A DNA stretch of 64,000 nucleotides from an uncultured Cedecea sp. (GCF_947498825.1 NZ_CANMLV010000020.1:27331-91330); one strand, 5' to 3'. Shown: positions 38,875-49,433, numbered from the stretch's first letter. Numbers and translations are program-made. The notes: generated by a model from the sequence alone, not told the origin.

Positions 38875-39216
38875 ATGATGATTTCAAAAGACAATGCCGA
38901 GCATTACAACTGGGGGGATCACTGTGATGGCTGGTATCTGGTTAAGCGACAGGATATGAGTATTATCCATGAGAGAATGCCATCCGGGGCCAAAGAAAAA
39001 AAACATTATCACCATCAGTCCCGGCAATTTTTCTTTGTACTTTCCGGGGTTCTGACTATGGAACTTAATGGCGAAATTCATACCCTACCTGCGCAAACAG
39101 GTATCGAAATCCCTCCTGGAACGATTCATCAGGCAAGTAATAGTTCAGATAGCGCGCTTGAATTTATGGTGATATCACATCCGACTACTCGGGGAGACCG
39201 TATCGATCTGTCCTGA
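38875..39216 (+). CDS. Small cupin-domain protein
   Basis: This 113-residue single-domain cupin has metal ligands visible in KHYHHQSRQFFFVLSGVLTMELNGE (motif 1) and IEIPPGTIHQASNSS (motif 2), so a bound divalent metal is likely. The ribosome site AGGAG lies 4 nt before the first ATG and 7 before the next at 38878; either may be used. Function is unknown. It is divergent from ygfF and 203 nt upstream of the A-T-R gene on the same strand. Confidence 0.75.
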   Translation: MMISKDNAEHYNWGDHCDGWYLVKRQDMSIIHERMPSGAKEKKHYHHQSRQFFFVLSGVLTMELNGEIHTLPAQTGIEIPPGTIHQASNSSDSALEFMVISHPTTRGDRIDLS

Positions 39217-39419
39217 AATAAACGATACCGCTATCGAATCCAAACAGATTGTAATGCGGCGTTATTAATATGCCTCAGAGTTAGCGGTTATCGTCAGCAA
39301 GCTACCACTTTCACTAATTAAATAATTGTTACAAGATGATAACGAAATATTAATCACTTTAAAACATTCTATACTCGATTGAGACCGCAACATTCCCGTG
39401 CTCTCTGGAGATAGATATC

Positions 39420-42400
39420 GTGAATACTGGATTAAGTCCCTTTCGTAAATTATCAATTCATCAACCAGACAGATTTCTTCAGCATTTTTTTTTACACACC
39501 CATAATCTGCCTGATAAAACAGCTATCGTTACACCTGAAAGAACGCTGACTTATCATGCTCTCGCTGAGCAAGCAGCAATTATCGCACAAGCCTTACAGG
39601 ATTCAGGTGTCACGCAAGAAACGCCTGTTGCTATTCTTTTACCTCCCGGGATTGAACAAATTGTCAGTCAAACGGGCATTCTGCTGGCTCATGGAAGTTG
39701 TGTCCCTTTAGATCCTGATATGCCTGAAGAACGTCTTAACGACATGCTGGATGATTTACATATTCAGTTAACCATCGTTATTTCAGTAGAAAAATATAGA
39801 AACTTACATACTACATTAATTAACTTTCATGATTTATTGATAAATAAGCAGCATATTAATAATATTTTTGATGATATACCCACGAATCACCGGACGCATA
39901 TCTTATTTACGTCAGGAACAACGGGAAAACCAAAGGCAGTTGAAATTGAAGCGAAAGGTATTTTACGTTTGGTTGTGAATACCCACTACATAGAGTTTAC
40001 TCCTGATGACCACGTCGCCTGTATTGCTAATCCAACGTTTGATGCATCGTTATTTGAAGTATGGGGGGCATTACTTAATGGCTCAACTATAGTTATTATT
40101 CCTAAAAAAGATGTTCTTAATATCCAGCATTTCCAGGAAGAGCTGATTAGACAAAAAATATCAATTATGTTTATCACCGCTTCGTTGTTTAATCTGGTCG
40201 CGACAGTTGCGCCTCAAACATTCCGCTTTTTTCGATATCTTTTAGTGGGCGGTGAAGCACTGAACGCTCACACCCTGAAGCGCGTCCTGGATACTGCTCC
40301 TCCAGAGCATCTGCTTAACGGATACGGCCCTACCGAAAGTACTACATTTGCCATGACTCACGATATTAAGGCAGAAGATGTAACTGGTGGTAGTGTTCCA
40401 ATAGGTAAACCCATTGATCGTACGACTGCCTTCATTCTTGATGATTCTCTGAAACCTGTAGCACAAGGAGAGGTTGGTCATTTATATATTGGTGGCGATG
40501 GGCTGGCTCGTGGTTACTGGAACCGCGAGGCGCTAAACAAGGAACGATTCATTAGTGTCCTGTTACCTGGCTCTTCAACCCCTTTGAGGCTTTATAAAAC
40601 AGGGGATCTGTGTTTGCAACGAGCCGATGGTATATTTATGTACTATGGTCGTATTGATAATCAGGTCAAAATACGCGGACATCGCATTGAACTAGAGGAG
40701 ATTGAATGTCAGATCCTAAAAAGTGGTCAAGTGAAAACGGCCTCTGTTATTCTGGTGAAAAAAGAAAACATTGAACCCTTTCTGGCAGCATTTATTGTCC
40801 CGCAGGAAAAAAGGGGGTTTAATGCAAGTAATTTAGAAAAAAAATTAAAACAATATCTCCCTATATATATGCTACCACGCTTATTTATCGTTGACTTGAT
40901 ACCTCTTACGCCAACAGGAAAAACCGATAAGCAACTACTGTTAACAAAACTGGAAGAAGGCAATATCAGCGCTGAAAGACCTGATGCCTTCAATGATACA
41001 GAATATTTATTGTTACTTATCTGGCGAAAAATTTTGAATAAAAATGATATTCATTTGAATGATAATTTTTTCCAGCTTGGAGGCAGTTCATTACAGGCGG
41101 CAAGTCTGGTCATTGAATTAAGGCGGCAATTCAACCGGGATTTTTCGATACAAACACTCTATGATGCACCTACATTGCTGGAACTTGCTAATATCATCCC
41201 ACAAAAAAATGCCACTCGCGTACAGAATGACGTTACCGAGTGGCTACAAGATTCTCAATTACCAGACGATATACAAGCATTACCAGGAGATATTCAGAAC
41301 TGGAGTAAATTAGCAGATGCAACAGTTCTGCTAACCGGTTCTACGGGTTTCCTGGGCGCATTTTTTCTGTCTGATCTGTTGGCTATGCCAAATATTAAGC
41401 AAGTTATTTGTATTATACGCGCCGCTGATGAGGAAACAGCCTGTCAACGTATTGAACATAACCTTTCACAATATGGTTTATGGGATCCAGATTTCCGCCA
41501 ACGAATAACCATTATCGCTGGCGATTTATCTCTTCCGCAATTCGGTGTAGGCGATGAACAATATAATAAACTCACAACAGAATGTGATGTGATATTTCAT
41601 TTAGGCGCACATGTTAATTACATCCAACCTTATCAGGCCCATCGAAAGGGTAATGTTGAAGGGACACTCAATATTTTACGTCTGGCTACACAGGGTAAAC
41701 CTAAGTCACTGCATTATGTGTCAACCATTGCTGTTTATGGTCCGGCGGGACTATTAAATAAAGTGGAAAGGATTTATGAGAATGATGATTTACAACCCTA
41801 TTTTGAAGGTATGAAATATGATTCCGGATATTCACAAAGTAAATGGGTTGTCGAACGGTTTATCTGGGAAGCGAAAAAAAGAGGGGTTCCGTTATCAGTA
41901 TATCGCCCTGGATTTATTATGGGAAACAGCGAAAACGGCGTAGGGAATCCAAAAGACTTTGTCTTCCGGTTAATTAGAGGATGCATAGCTATTGGCGCTT
42001 ATCCTAATCTTCCCCGGCAGCGCAAAGAGTTTATTCCGGTTGATTATGTCAGTGCGGTACTACTCACCATCGCAAAAAACAACGATAATCTTGGGCAAGC
42101 GTATCACTTGGTTCCACCCGATCATGCTCAATCCATCGATCTGAACCAATTTTTCGAATTGATATGCGAGAACGGATACCCGCTGAAAAAACTACCGTAC
42201 TCCGAGTGGATCACTCAACTCGACGCAGATCCCAGGCTGCATGATAATCCCCTGATGCCGCTACTCCCTATGCTGTCTGAAGCTATTTATCAAAAACAGA
42301 CGCGCTGGGAAGTCTATGAAAATATGCCAGCATATGATGCGACTAATACCCAGGTCGCTCTTGCAGCAGCTAACAGTCAGCTTAAATTCACACCGATGGA

Positions 42401-42470
42401 TAAAAACCAGTTACTGCTACACTTGGATTTCTTGCAAAAAAATGGCTTTTTACCCGGTAATAAAAGTTAG
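39420..42470 (+). CDS. A-T-R reductase: adenylation, carrier and NAD(P)H thioester-reductase NRPS-like enzyme
   Basis: The 1016-residue protein is one complete reductive module. The adenylation domain (about 15-505) has ILFTSGTTGKPKA (161-173), FDASLFEVW (207-215), NGYGPTESTT (300-309), YKTGDL (392-397) and catalytic Lys501 in LTPTGKTDK. The carrier domain (about 520-595) has DNFFQLGGSSLQ with attachment Ser557. The reductase domain (about 635-1010) has the Rossmann motif TGSTGFLG (639-646), Thr769 in YVSTIAVYG and catalytic Tyr804/Lys808 in GYSQSKW. No condensation domain is present. It should activate one acid, load it on the carrier arm and release it as an aldehyde or alcohol. Translation begins with GTG. 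Confidence 0.88.
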   Translation: MNTGLSPFRKLSIHQPDRFLQHFFLHTHNLPDKTAIVTPERTLTYHALAEQAAIIAQALQDSGVTQETPVAILLPPGIEQIVSQTGILLAHGSCVPLDPDMPEERLNDMLDDLHIQLTIVISVEKYRNLHTTLINFHDLLINKQHINNIFDDIPTNHRTHILFTSGTTGKPKAVEIEAKGILRLVVNTHYIEFTPDDHVACIANPTFDASLFEVWGALLNGSTIVIIPKKDVLNIQHFQEELIRQKISIMFITASLFNLVATVAPQTFRFFRYLLVGGEALNAHTLKRVLDTAPPEHLLNGYGPTESTTFAMTHDIKAEDVTGGSVPIGKPIDRTTAFILDDSLKPVAQGEVGHLYIGGDGLARGYWNREALNKERFISVLLPGSSTPLRLYKTGDLCLQRADGIFMYYGRIDNQVKIRGHRIELEEIECQILKSGQVKTASVILVKKENIEPFLAAFIVPQEKRGFNASNLEKKLKQYLPIYMLPRLFIVDLIPLTPTGKTDKQLLLTKLEEGNISAERPDAFNDTEYLLLLIWRKILNKNDIHLNDNFFQLGGSSLQAASLVIELRRQFNRDFSIQTLYDAPTLLELANIIPQKNATRVQNDVTEWLQDSQLPDDIQALPGDIQNWSKLADATVLLTGSTGFLGAFFLSDLLAMPNIKQVICIIRAADEETACQRIEHNLSQYGLWDPDFRQRITIIAGDLSLPQFGVGDEQYNKLTTECDVIFHLGAHVNYIQPYQAHRKGNVEGTLNILRLATQGKPKSLHYVSTIAVYGPAGLLNKVERIYENDDLQPYFEGMKYDSGYSQSKWVVERFIWEAKKRGVPLSVYRPGFIMGNSENGVGNPKDFVFRLIRGCIAIGAYPNLPRQRKEFIPVDYVSAVLLTIAKNNDNLGQAYHLVPPDHAQSIDLNQFFELICENGYPLKKLPYSEWITQLDADPRLHDNPLMPLLPMLSEAIYQKQTRWEVYENMPAYDATNTQVALAAANSQLKFTPMDKNQLLLHLDFLQKNGFLPGNKS

Positions 42471-42505
42471 CTATCCCCTCCGGGGAGCAGGATCTTCAAT
42501 CGGGA

Positions 42506-42534
42506 CCCAATGGCTGTCTGAATAGACCATTGGG
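42506..42534. terminator. Bidirectional hairpin between the A-T-R and phosphopantetheinyl transferase genes
   Basis: CCCAATGG (42506-42513) and CCATTGGG (42527-42534) pair, with an inner GTCT/AGAC stem around GAAT. It lies between two convergent genes. Confidence 0.65.
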
Positions 42535-42561
42535 CTTACCCGGCCAGGGCAACGCTGAGAT

Positions 42562-43263
42562 TTAGTAATAGATTAGCGTTGTGATGGCATGCTCGTTAAC
42601 GACAAAGCGCCCGCTGAAACGATCTCCGGCTTGAACATTAGCCGCTAAATTTTTCAGCAAAGTAAGTGAGAACGTTTTTTTTTGCCAGTTGATATCTGAA
42701 ATTTGGACATCGAGGAAATCAATCCAGCACTTCACCCTGGGGTAAAGTGCCTTAAACAAACTTTCTTTGGCTGAAAAAATCAGGGTTAACATATAATTAA
42801 AGGTAACAGCAGTAGATTTATCGAGCAGTACTGTCTTCTCTTGTGGTGAGACAATTATATGGTGAATATCGCTGGCAAGAGTTGGTGAGATCCAGGATTC
42901 AATGTCTATCCCTACTCCCCCTGTTCCCTGTTCATAATGTACTGCACATAACGCTGTATCCGAATTATGGCTGATAGAGCCCATAATCCCGGACGGCCAC
43001 TGCGGGATGCCGTCTTCATTACGGGGGACAAAACAATTCTCAAGACCTAATGATGCCAGGGCTTGTCTGGCTAACCAACGTCCTGCTAAAAATTCAGCTT
43101 TGCGTTTGTTTGCGGCCTGATAAAGATGATCGGGTAAATCCGTCGTCATGACGCCGAAGTCATGATCTCGGTAATTTTTTAACGTGAAATGGCAACTGAC
43201 AATTTTTCCTGGATAACCAGGGATATTTAACCATTCCATCCTGTCAATAAATGCAGGTTCCAT
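42562..43263 (-). CDS. Phosphopantetheinyl transferase (EntD/Sfp class)
   Basis: The 233-residue enzyme shows the class motifs: MGSISHNSDTALCAV (about 94-108), VGIDIES with Mg ligands Asp120 and Glu122, and FSAKESLFKALYP with Lys166/Glu167. It transfers 4'-phosphopantetheine from CoA to a carrier-domain serine, most obviously Ser557 of the convergent A-T-R enzyme. It follows gcvP on the same strand but is separated by a strong hairpin, so it probably has its own promoter at about 43264-43302. It is inserted between gcvP and the A-T-R gene and absent from the E. coli locus. Confidence 0.9.
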   Translation of the reverse strand: MEPAFIDRMEWLNIPGYPGKIVSCHFTLKNYRDHDFGVMTTDLPDHLYQAANKRKAEFLAGRWLARQALASLGLENCFVPRNEDGIPQWPSGIMGSISHNSDTALCAVHYEQGTGGVGIDIESWISPTLASDIHHIIVSPQEKTVLLDKSTAVTFNYMLTLIFSAKESLFKALYPRVKCWIDFLDVQISDINWQKKTFSLTLLKNLAANVQAGDRFSGRFVVNEHAITTLIYY

Positions 43264-43302
43264 AAATACCTGAAGACAGTTTCAGCAGAAAGATGACTAC
43301 CA

Positions 43303-43344
43303 GGAGAGATTTCAAGAGTACCGCAGTGCCCTTGAAATCTCTCC
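43303..43344 (-). terminator. Terminator of the gcvTHP operon
   Basis: GGAGAGATTTCAAG (43303-43316) and its perfect complement (43331-43344) form a 14-bp stem with a 14-nt loop, just after the gcvP stop and before the transferase gene. Confidence 0.7.
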
Positions 43345-43349
43345 GCAGA

Positions 43350-46223
43350 TTACTGGTAGTCACTCATCGGTACACAAGAACAGAACAGATTACGGTCACC
43401 ATAAACATCGTCCAGTCTCTTAACTGTTGGCCAGTATTTATTGTTGTAACCACCAGGGAAAACAGCCAGTTCGCGGCTGTAAGGATGCGTCCAGTCAGCC
43501 ACTATTTCATCCTGAGTATGGGGCGCGTTAATCAGCGGATTATCCGTAAGCGGCCATTCACCGCCGATCACTCGATTGATCTCATCGCGGATAGCAAGCA
43601 TGGCGTCAATAAATCTGTCTAACTCGGCTTTACTTTCTGACTCGGTGGGTTCAACCATTAAAGTACCCGCCACCGGAAACGACATCGTCGGAGCGTGAAA
43701 ACCAAAATCTATCAGTCGCTTGGCAATATCCAGCTCGCTGATACCGCTGGCTTCTTTAAGTGGACGAATATCGAGAATACACTCATGTGCAACTCGCCCA
43801 TCTGCTCCGGTGTACAGCACCGGGAACGCCGATTTAAGACGAGTGGCAATATAATTAGCATTCAGTATTGCCACCTGACTGGCCTTTTTCAGTCCTTCAG
43901 CCCCCATCATACGAATATACATCCAGCTAATCGGCAGAATCGACGCACTGCCAAACGGGGCAGCAGAAACCGCCCCCTGCTGGGTGAGCATGCCTTCAAT
44001 TTGCACCACGCTATGACCCGGAACAAAAGGTGCCAGATGCGCTTTCACCCCAATGGGCCCCATACCCGGACCACCGCCGCCATGAGGAATACAGAAGGTT
44101 TTATGCAGATTAAGGTGGGAAACATCTGCCCCAATATAACCCGGAGAGGTAATACCGACCTGGGCATTCATATTGGCACCGTCCAGATAAACCTGCCCAC
44201 CGAACTGGTGAACTATCTGGCACACTTCACGGATTGTCTCTTCGTAGACACCATGAGTTGAAGGATAAGTGACCATGATACAAGACAGAGCATCCCCCGC
44301 CTGTTCGGCTTTCAGACGCAAATCATGTAGGTCGATATTGCCACACGCATCACAGGCAACAACGATCACCTCCATGCCTGCCATCTGAGCTGATGCCGGA
44401 TTAGTGCCATGGGCAGAACTGGGGATCAGGCAAATATGACGACCCGCCTCGTTGCGGCTTTCGTGGTAACGACGAATAGCCAGCAGGCCAGCATATTCCC
44501 CTTGCGCGCCTGAGTTAGGCTGCATACACAGAGCGTCATATCCCGTCAGTTTAACCAGCCAGTCAGAAAGCTGGGAGATCATCTGATGGTAGCCTTCAGC
44601 CTGATTTGCCGGACAAAAAGGATGCAGTTCAGCAAATTCAGGCCAGGTAATGGGTATCATTTCAGCCGCAGCATTCAGCTTCATGGTACAAGATCCCAGC
44701 GGGATCATTGCCTGATTCAGCGCCAAGTCTTTACGTTCAAGACTGTGCATATAGCGCATCATTTCCGTTTCACTGTGATAGCGATTAAATACCGGATGGG
44801 TCAGTATGGCGTCACGACGCAGTATGGTTGCCGGAATTGAAGGTTCTGCAGTACTCACCTGTCGATCCAGCACATCGATATCCAACTGATGTCCTTCACC
44901 TAGCAGGACATCAAACAGGATCTGAATATCTTCCCTGGTTGTGGTTTCATCAAGCGTAATCCCTACCGCATGGAGAATATCACTGCGCAAGTTGATTTTG
45001 TGTGCCTCGGCGCGAGCCAGCACCGCAGCCTTATCCACGACTTCAAGACAGAGGGTATCAAACCAGCCTGAATGACGAAGTGATTGCCCTTTATGCTGTA
45101 AACCCGCAGCCAGAATATCCGTTAAGCGGTGGATACGGGCGGCAATGCGTTTTAGCCCCACAGGACCATGGTAAACCGCGTATAAACTGGCGATATTGGC
45201 CAGTAATACCTGGGAAGTACAAATATTGGAATTGGCTTTCTCGCGGCGGATATGCTGCTCGCGGGTTTGCATTGCCATCCGCAGTGCGGTGCGGCCAGAG
45301 CTATCGCGCGAAACACCAATAATACGCCCGGGCATCGAACGTTTAAACGGGTCACGTGCAGCAAAGAAGGCCGCATAAGGGCCACCGTACCCCATCGGAA
45401 CACCAAAACGCTGGGCGGAACCAAAAACAATATCCGCACCTTGTTTTCCCGGTGAGTCAAGCATCACAAGCGTCATAAAGTCTGCCGCCATTGCCACGAT
45501 GATATTGCGCAGTGCCAGTTGCTCAATCAGGCCCTGATAATCATGAAGTGCGCCCGTAGTGCCTACTTGCTGTAACAGAATGCCGAAAATATTCTGATGA
45601 TCCAGCACCTTTTCGGCATCATCAACAATGATATCAAAGCCAAAAGTTTCAGCACGAGTACGCACAACATCGAGGGTTTGCGGATGGACATCAGCAGCAA
45701 CAAAAAAACGATTCGCCCCTTTCAGTTTGCTGATGCGTTTTGCCATCGCCATCGCTTCTGCGGCGGCGGTCGCTTCGTCCAGCAACGAGGCAGAAGCGAT
45801 ATCCATTCCGGTTAAATCGAGAGTCAGCTGCTGGAAATTCAGCAAGGCTTCCAGTCGTCCCTGAGAGACTTCAGGCTGATAAGGAGTATAAGCCGTATAC
45901 CAGCCCGGATTTTCCAGCATATTGCGCAAAATAACCGGCGGCGTGTGAACCGAGGTATAACCCATACCAATATAGGTTTTAAAACGTTTATTGCGTCCGG
46001 CAATGACTTTAAGTTCAGCCAGTGCCGAAAATTCCGTTGTCGGCTCACCTACTGGTGGCGGGCTGGCAAGCTGAATATCTTCAGGCACAAGAGATGAGAT
46101 TAAGGAATCAAGTGAGGATGCACCAACGGTCTCCAGCATTTCCTGCTGTTGCTGTTGGTCAGGGCCAATATGGCGGTCAATAAAGGCTTCTTTATTTTCA
46201 AGCTGATGTAAGGATTCGGTCAT
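43350..46223 (-). CDS. gcvP: Glycine decarboxylase (P-protein)
   Basis: Starting at 46223 the protein has 957 residues, the same as E. coli GcvP, and begins [20 protein letters not shown]. The pyridoxal-phosphate lysine is in [30 protein letters not shown] and the N-terminal half [17 protein letters not shown] are also intact. It decarboxylates glycine and passes the aminomethyl group to lipoylated GcvH. It is the last gene of the gcvTHP operon, 83 nt after gcvH. Confidence 0.97.
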   Translation of the reverse strand: MTESLHQLENKEAFIDRHIGPDQQQQQEMLETVGASSLDSLISSLVPEDIQLASPPPVGEPTTEFSALAELKVIAGRNKRFKTYIGMGYTSVHTPPVILRNMLENPGWYTAYTPYQPEVSQGRLEALLNFQQLTLDLTGMDIASASLLDEATAAAEAMAMAKRISKLKGANRFFVAADVHPQTLDVVRTRAETFGFDIIVDDAEKVLDHQNIFGILLQQVGTTGALHDYQGLIEQLALRNIIVAMAADFMTLVMLDSPGKQGADIVFGSAQRFGVPMGYGGPYAAFFAARDPFKRSMPGRIIGVSRDSSGRTALRMAMQTREQHIRREKANSNICTSQVLLANIASLYAVYHGPVGLKRIAARIHRLTDILAAGLQHKGQSLRHSGWFDTLCLEVVDKAAVLARAEAHKINLRSDILHAVGITLDETTTREDIQILFDVLLGEGHQLDIDVLDRQVSTAEPSIPATILRRDAILTHPVFNRYHSETEMMRYMHSLERKDLALNQAMIPLGSCTMKLNAAAEMIPITWPEFAELHPFCPANQAEGYHQMISQLSDWLVKLTGYDALCMQPNSGAQGEYAGLLAIRRYHESRNEAGRHICLIPSSAHGTNPASAQMAGMEVIVVACDACGNIDLHDLRLKAEQAGDALSCIMVTYPSTHGVYEETIREVCQIVHQFGGQVYLDGANMNAQVGITSPGYIGADVSHLNLHKTFCIPHGGGGPGMGPIGVKAHLAPFVPGHSVVQIEGMLTQQGAVSAAPFGSASILPISWMYIRMMGAEGLKKASQVAILNANYIATRLKSAFPVLYTGADGRVAHECILDIRPLKEASGISELDIAKRLIDFGFHAPTMSFPVAGTLMVEPTESESKAELDRFIDAMLAIRDEINRVIGGEWPLTDNPLINAPHTQDEIVADWTHPYSRELAVFPGGYNNKYWPTVKRLDDVYGDRNLFCSCVPMSDYQ

Positions 46224-46306
46224 GAGCAGCACTTCCTGAATCGGGTCGTTCTTTGCCTGGCAATACATCCGGAGGGGAAAATCTTGCGTTATCACCAGGC
46301 TCATGG

Positions 46307-46696
46307 TTACTCGTCTTCCAGCAACGCCTCGTAGGCCGCTGCATCCAGTAATGCTTCCAGTTCAGTTGCATCGCTGGCTTTAATTCTAAAAATCCAGCCA
46401 CTTCCATAGGGCTCGCTGTTAACCTGCTCCGGAGAATCGCCCAGCTCAGCATTAACCTCAACGATTTCACCGCTAATCGGGGCATAGATATCAGAGGCAG
46501 CTTTTACTGACTCAGCCACTGAACAGTCGTCACCTTGGCTCACCTGAGTTCCAACCTCTGGCAAGTCAATAAAGACCATATCACCAAGGAGTTCCTGGGC
46601 ATGTTCGGTAATGCCCACAGTGAAGGTGCCATCAGCTTCTTCACGTAACCATTCATGCTCTTTGGTATATTTTAATTCGTTCGGCACATTGCTCAT
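46307..46696 (-). CDS. gcvH: Glycine cleavage H protein
   Basis: The 129-residue lipoyl-domain protein carries the lipoylation lysine in [19 protein letters not shown] (about residue 65) and the family length. It shuttles the aminomethyl group between GcvP, GcvT and the L-protein. It lies 23 nt after gcvT in the operon. Confidence 0.97.
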   Translation of the reverse strand: MSNVPNELKYTKEHEWLREEADGTFTVGITEHAQELLGDMVFIDLPEVGTQVSQGDDCSVAESVKAASDIYAPISGEIVEVNAELGDSPEQVNSEPYGSGWIFRIKASDATELEALLDAAAYEALLEDE

Positions 46697-46719
46697 TGTT
46701 TTCTCTCACCTTATTGCAA

Positions 46720-47817
46720 TTAAAACGATAGTGGTTTACCCGCACGGACAAACACCGGCCTGGTGACTCTGACGGTCATCTCACGCTTGCGTATCTCAAC
46801 AATTGCGCTATCGCCGATATCTTTCGGGACACGCGCCAGAGCAATACTGTAGCCAAGCGTGGGCGAAAAAGTTCCGCTGGTTATTTTACCTTCGTGAATG
46901 TTGCCCGCAGCATCGATGAAGCGTACCGGCAGACCTGCACGTAAAACACCTTTGTCTTCCAGTACCAGACCAACGAGTTTTTCACTGCCCGCTGCCCGTT
47001 TGGCTTCTAGCGCTTCACGACCAATAAAATCACGATTTTCAGGCTCCCAGGCAACGGTCCAGCTCATATTTGCGGCAAGAGGTGAGGTCTCCTCATCCAT
47101 TTCCTGGCCGTATAAATTCAGCCCTGCTTCAAGGCGCAGGGTATCACGCGCCCCTAGCCCGCAGGGCTTAACTCCCGCAGCAAGCAGTTGCTGCCAGAGA
47201 TCGACAGCCTGTTCACTGGGAAGCGCAATCTCATATCCCTCTTCACCGGTATAACCGGTAGTGGCAATAAAAAGATCCCCTGCCTGAACACCAAAAAACG
47301 GCTTCATACCGGCAACCGCATGGCGTTGCCCATCGTTCAGTAATGTGTCGACTTTTGCTTTGGCATTAGGGCCTTGTATAGCGATTAAAGCGAGGTCATC
47401 CCGTACATTAACCGACACCGCAAAAGGTTCCGCTTGCTGAGTTATCCAATCGAGGTCTTTCTGGCGCGTTGCAGAGTTCACCACCAGACGGTAATCGTCC
47501 GTGCTCAGGAAATAGATAATCAGATCGTCAATAACGCCACCAGAAGCATTAAGCATGGCGGTATAGAGTGCTTTACCTGGTAACGTCAGCTTCGCCACAT
47601 CATTGGCAACCAGGTAACGTAAGAATTCCTGACTACGGCTGCCGTGGAGATCAACGATAGTCATATGGGAGACATCAAACATACCGGCGTCCGACCGTAC
47701 CGCATGATGTTCATCGATCTGTGAGCCATAGTGTAATGGCATCATCCAGCCGTGAAAGTCGACCATACGAGCGCCGCACTGTTGGTGCTGTTCAAATAAG
47801 GGGGTTTGTTGAGTCAT
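46720..47817 (-). CDS. gcvT: Aminomethyltransferase (T-protein)
   Basis: The start at 47817, behind a GAGG site, gives 365 residues (E. coli 364). Folate-binding features include [16 protein letters not shown] near the N-terminus, the [13 protein letters not shown] motif and [16 protein letters not shown]. It transfers the methylene to tetrahydrofolate and releases ammonia. A longer frame to 47892 is judged leader sequence. It heads the gcv operon, which GcvA, Lrp and PurR control in E. coli. Confidence 0.96.
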   Translation of the reverse strand: MTQQTPLFEQHQQCGARMVDFHGWMMPLHYGSQIDEHHAVRSDAGMFDVSHMTIVDLHGSRSQEFLRYLVANDVAKLTLPGKALYTAMLNASGGVIDDLIIYFLSTDDYRLVVNSATRQKDLDWITQQAEPFAVSVNVRDDLALIAIQGPNAKAKVDTLLNDGQRHAVAGMKPFFGVQAGDLFIATTGYTGEEGYEIALPSEQAVDLWQQLLAAGVKPCGLGARDTLRLEAGLNLYGQEMDEETSPLAANMSWTVAWEPENRDFIGREALEAKRAAGSEKLVGLVLEDKGVLRAGLPVRFIDAAGNIHEGKITSGTFSPTLGYSIALARVPKDIGDSAIVEIRKREMTVRVTRPVFVRAGKPLSF

Positions 47818-48221
47818 GTTTTCCTCTTTTAACCCATTCGTATAACTTGTAGCCCTGCCATTAATCAGACAGAACCAGCAATAAGGTGACATGTTGAAGT
47901 TATCACCGAATCGCTCACTAAACTATAAACCAAAATCCCTGCTGGATTAGCTTATCGACATATCGGAAAAAACGATGTTTGCCACATGCGAAGATAAAAA
48001 TGCGATGGATCCCGCATAAACAATGTGACTTTGCTTAATTAATGCGATGAAGATAACAGTTATAAGGTTTTTAAAAGGATATTAGGCTTCTTTTAGACCG
48101 AAAAGGATTAAAAAAAGTAATGCGAGATTGAGTCTGATATTAGAATTTTTCAAACAGGAAGCATCGTTCCCTTCCGCTATTACGGAAGGGAAATTTGCCA
48201 GAATGGATGACAGTGAGGGGA
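47818..48221. promoter_or_regulatory. Long leader and promoter region upstream of gcvT
   Basis: About 400 nt lie between ubiI and gcvT, matching the extended regulatory region the gcv operon has in enterobacteria. It is AT-rich, with several A/T tracts that would suit Lrp/GcvA binding, but no single site can be assigned. The ubiI-side hairpin is listed separately. No gene was seen. Confidence 0.5.
48167..48192 (-). terminator. Hairpin downstream of ubiI
   Basis: TTCCCTTCCG and CGGAAGGGAA form a perfect 10-bp stem with a 6-nt loop, 30 nt after the ubiI stop on its strand. Confidence 0.6.
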
Positions 48222-49421
48222 TCAGCGTAACCAGGCAGGTAAGTCGTCCAGACCCATAGCCTGTCTGACTAACTTAGGTTTCACGCCCGGCAGGGTATTC
48301 GCCAGTTTAAGGCCAACATCACGCAGCAATTTTTTGGCTGGATTATTACCAGCAAACAGTTCACGGAAGCCCTGCATACCGGCAAGCATCAGCGCTGCAC
48401 TATGTTTACGACTACGTTCGTAGCGGCGTAAATAGAGGTGCTGACCAAAATCTTTTCCTTCCAGATGTAAGCGGCGGATTTCAGAAACCAGCTCTGCAGC
48501 ATCCATAAAGCCAAGATTCACCCCCTGGCCCGCCAGCGGATGAATGGTATGGGCCGCATCGCCCACCAGCGCCAGGCGGTGTCCGGCAAAACTACGCGCA
48601 TAACGACCGGTCAGCGGGAATACCTGCCGTTCGCTGTCAAGCTGACATAACCCCAGTTGTAAATCAAAAGTCGAGGAAAGCGCGCGATTAAACGCTTCGT
48701 TGCTTGCCGTTTTCATTAATTCGGCCTCTGTGGGTGACAAGGACCAGACTATCGAGCAAAGATGAGGGTCAGACAGCGGCAAGAAGGCCAGAATACCGTT
48801 TCCATGAAATACCTGGCGAGCAACGGCATGGTGAGGCTCAGTCGTGCGTATCGTGGCAACCAGGGCGTGGTGATTGTAGTCCCAGAACGTTAGCGGAATA
48901 TCGGCCTTATTACGCACCCATGAGTTTGCGCCATCTGCACCAACAACCAGCCGAGTCGTTAACATAGCCCCATCTTTCAGAGTCAGAAACGCCTCGTTTT
49001 CACCCCAGGCGATTTGCTGAATTTCAGCCGGTGCCAAAAGAGTGATGTCAGAACATTGTTCAGCCCGTTGCCAGAGTGCGGAATGCACCACAGCATTTTC
49101 AACAATATGGCCAAGGTGACTAAAACCAAAGCTTTTATCATCGAAATCAATTCGCCCAAAGCTGTCTTTATCCCAGACTTCCATACCGTGATAGCAGCTG
49201 GCTCGCGCGGCAATATTCGGCCAAGCACCAAGGTGGGTCAGGAACCTTTCACTGGCCGCATTGATGGCCGACACACGCAGCGCAGGGGCTGCATCAGGAG
49301 CGAGGGGCTCAGGAATATGGTTTTCCAGTACCGCAACACGCAAGCCACTTCCCTGAAGGCCGCAGGCCACAGCCAGCCCCACCATTCCGCCACCCACAAT
49401 GGCCACATCAACGCTTTGCAA
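48222..49421 (-). CDS. ubiI: Ubiquinone C5-hydroxylase UbiI
   Basis: The 399-residue flavin monooxygenase has the FAD motif VAIVGGGMVGLAVACGL at the N-terminus, the DG motif VVGADGANSWVRN at about 155, and GDAAHTIHPLAGQGVNLGFMDAAEL at about 290. UbiI (formerly VisC) hydroxylates ring carbon 5 in ubiquinone biosynthesis. It follows ubiH by 12 nt in the ygfB-pepP-ubiH-ubiI operon. Confidence 0.95.
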   Translation of the reverse strand: MQSVDVAIVGGGMVGLAVACGLQGSGLRVAVLENHIPEPLAPDAAPALRVSAINAASERFLTHLGAWPNIAARASCYHGMEVWDKDSFGRIDFDDKSFGFSHLGHIVENAVVHSALWQRAEQCSDITLLAPAEIQQIAWGENEAFLTLKDGAMLTTRLVVGADGANSWVRNKADIPLTFWDYNHHALVATIRTTEPHHAVARQVFHGNGILAFLPLSDPHLCSIVWSLSPTEAELMKTASNEAFNRALSSTFDLQLGLCQLDSERQVFPLTGRYARSFAGHRLALVGDAAHTIHPLAGQGVNLGFMDAAELVSEIRRLHLEGKDFGQHLYLRRYERSRKHSAALMLAGMQGFRELFAGNNPAKKLLRDVGLKLANTLPGVKPKLVRQAMGLDDLPAWLR

Positions 49422-49433
49422 ATTGACTCTCCT

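Noticed and set aside
38875..39216. Cupin as a second IolB or other sugar isomerase
   Set aside because: It is a single short cupin domain without the IolB SHKHDT-type motif, and it lies far from the iol genes.
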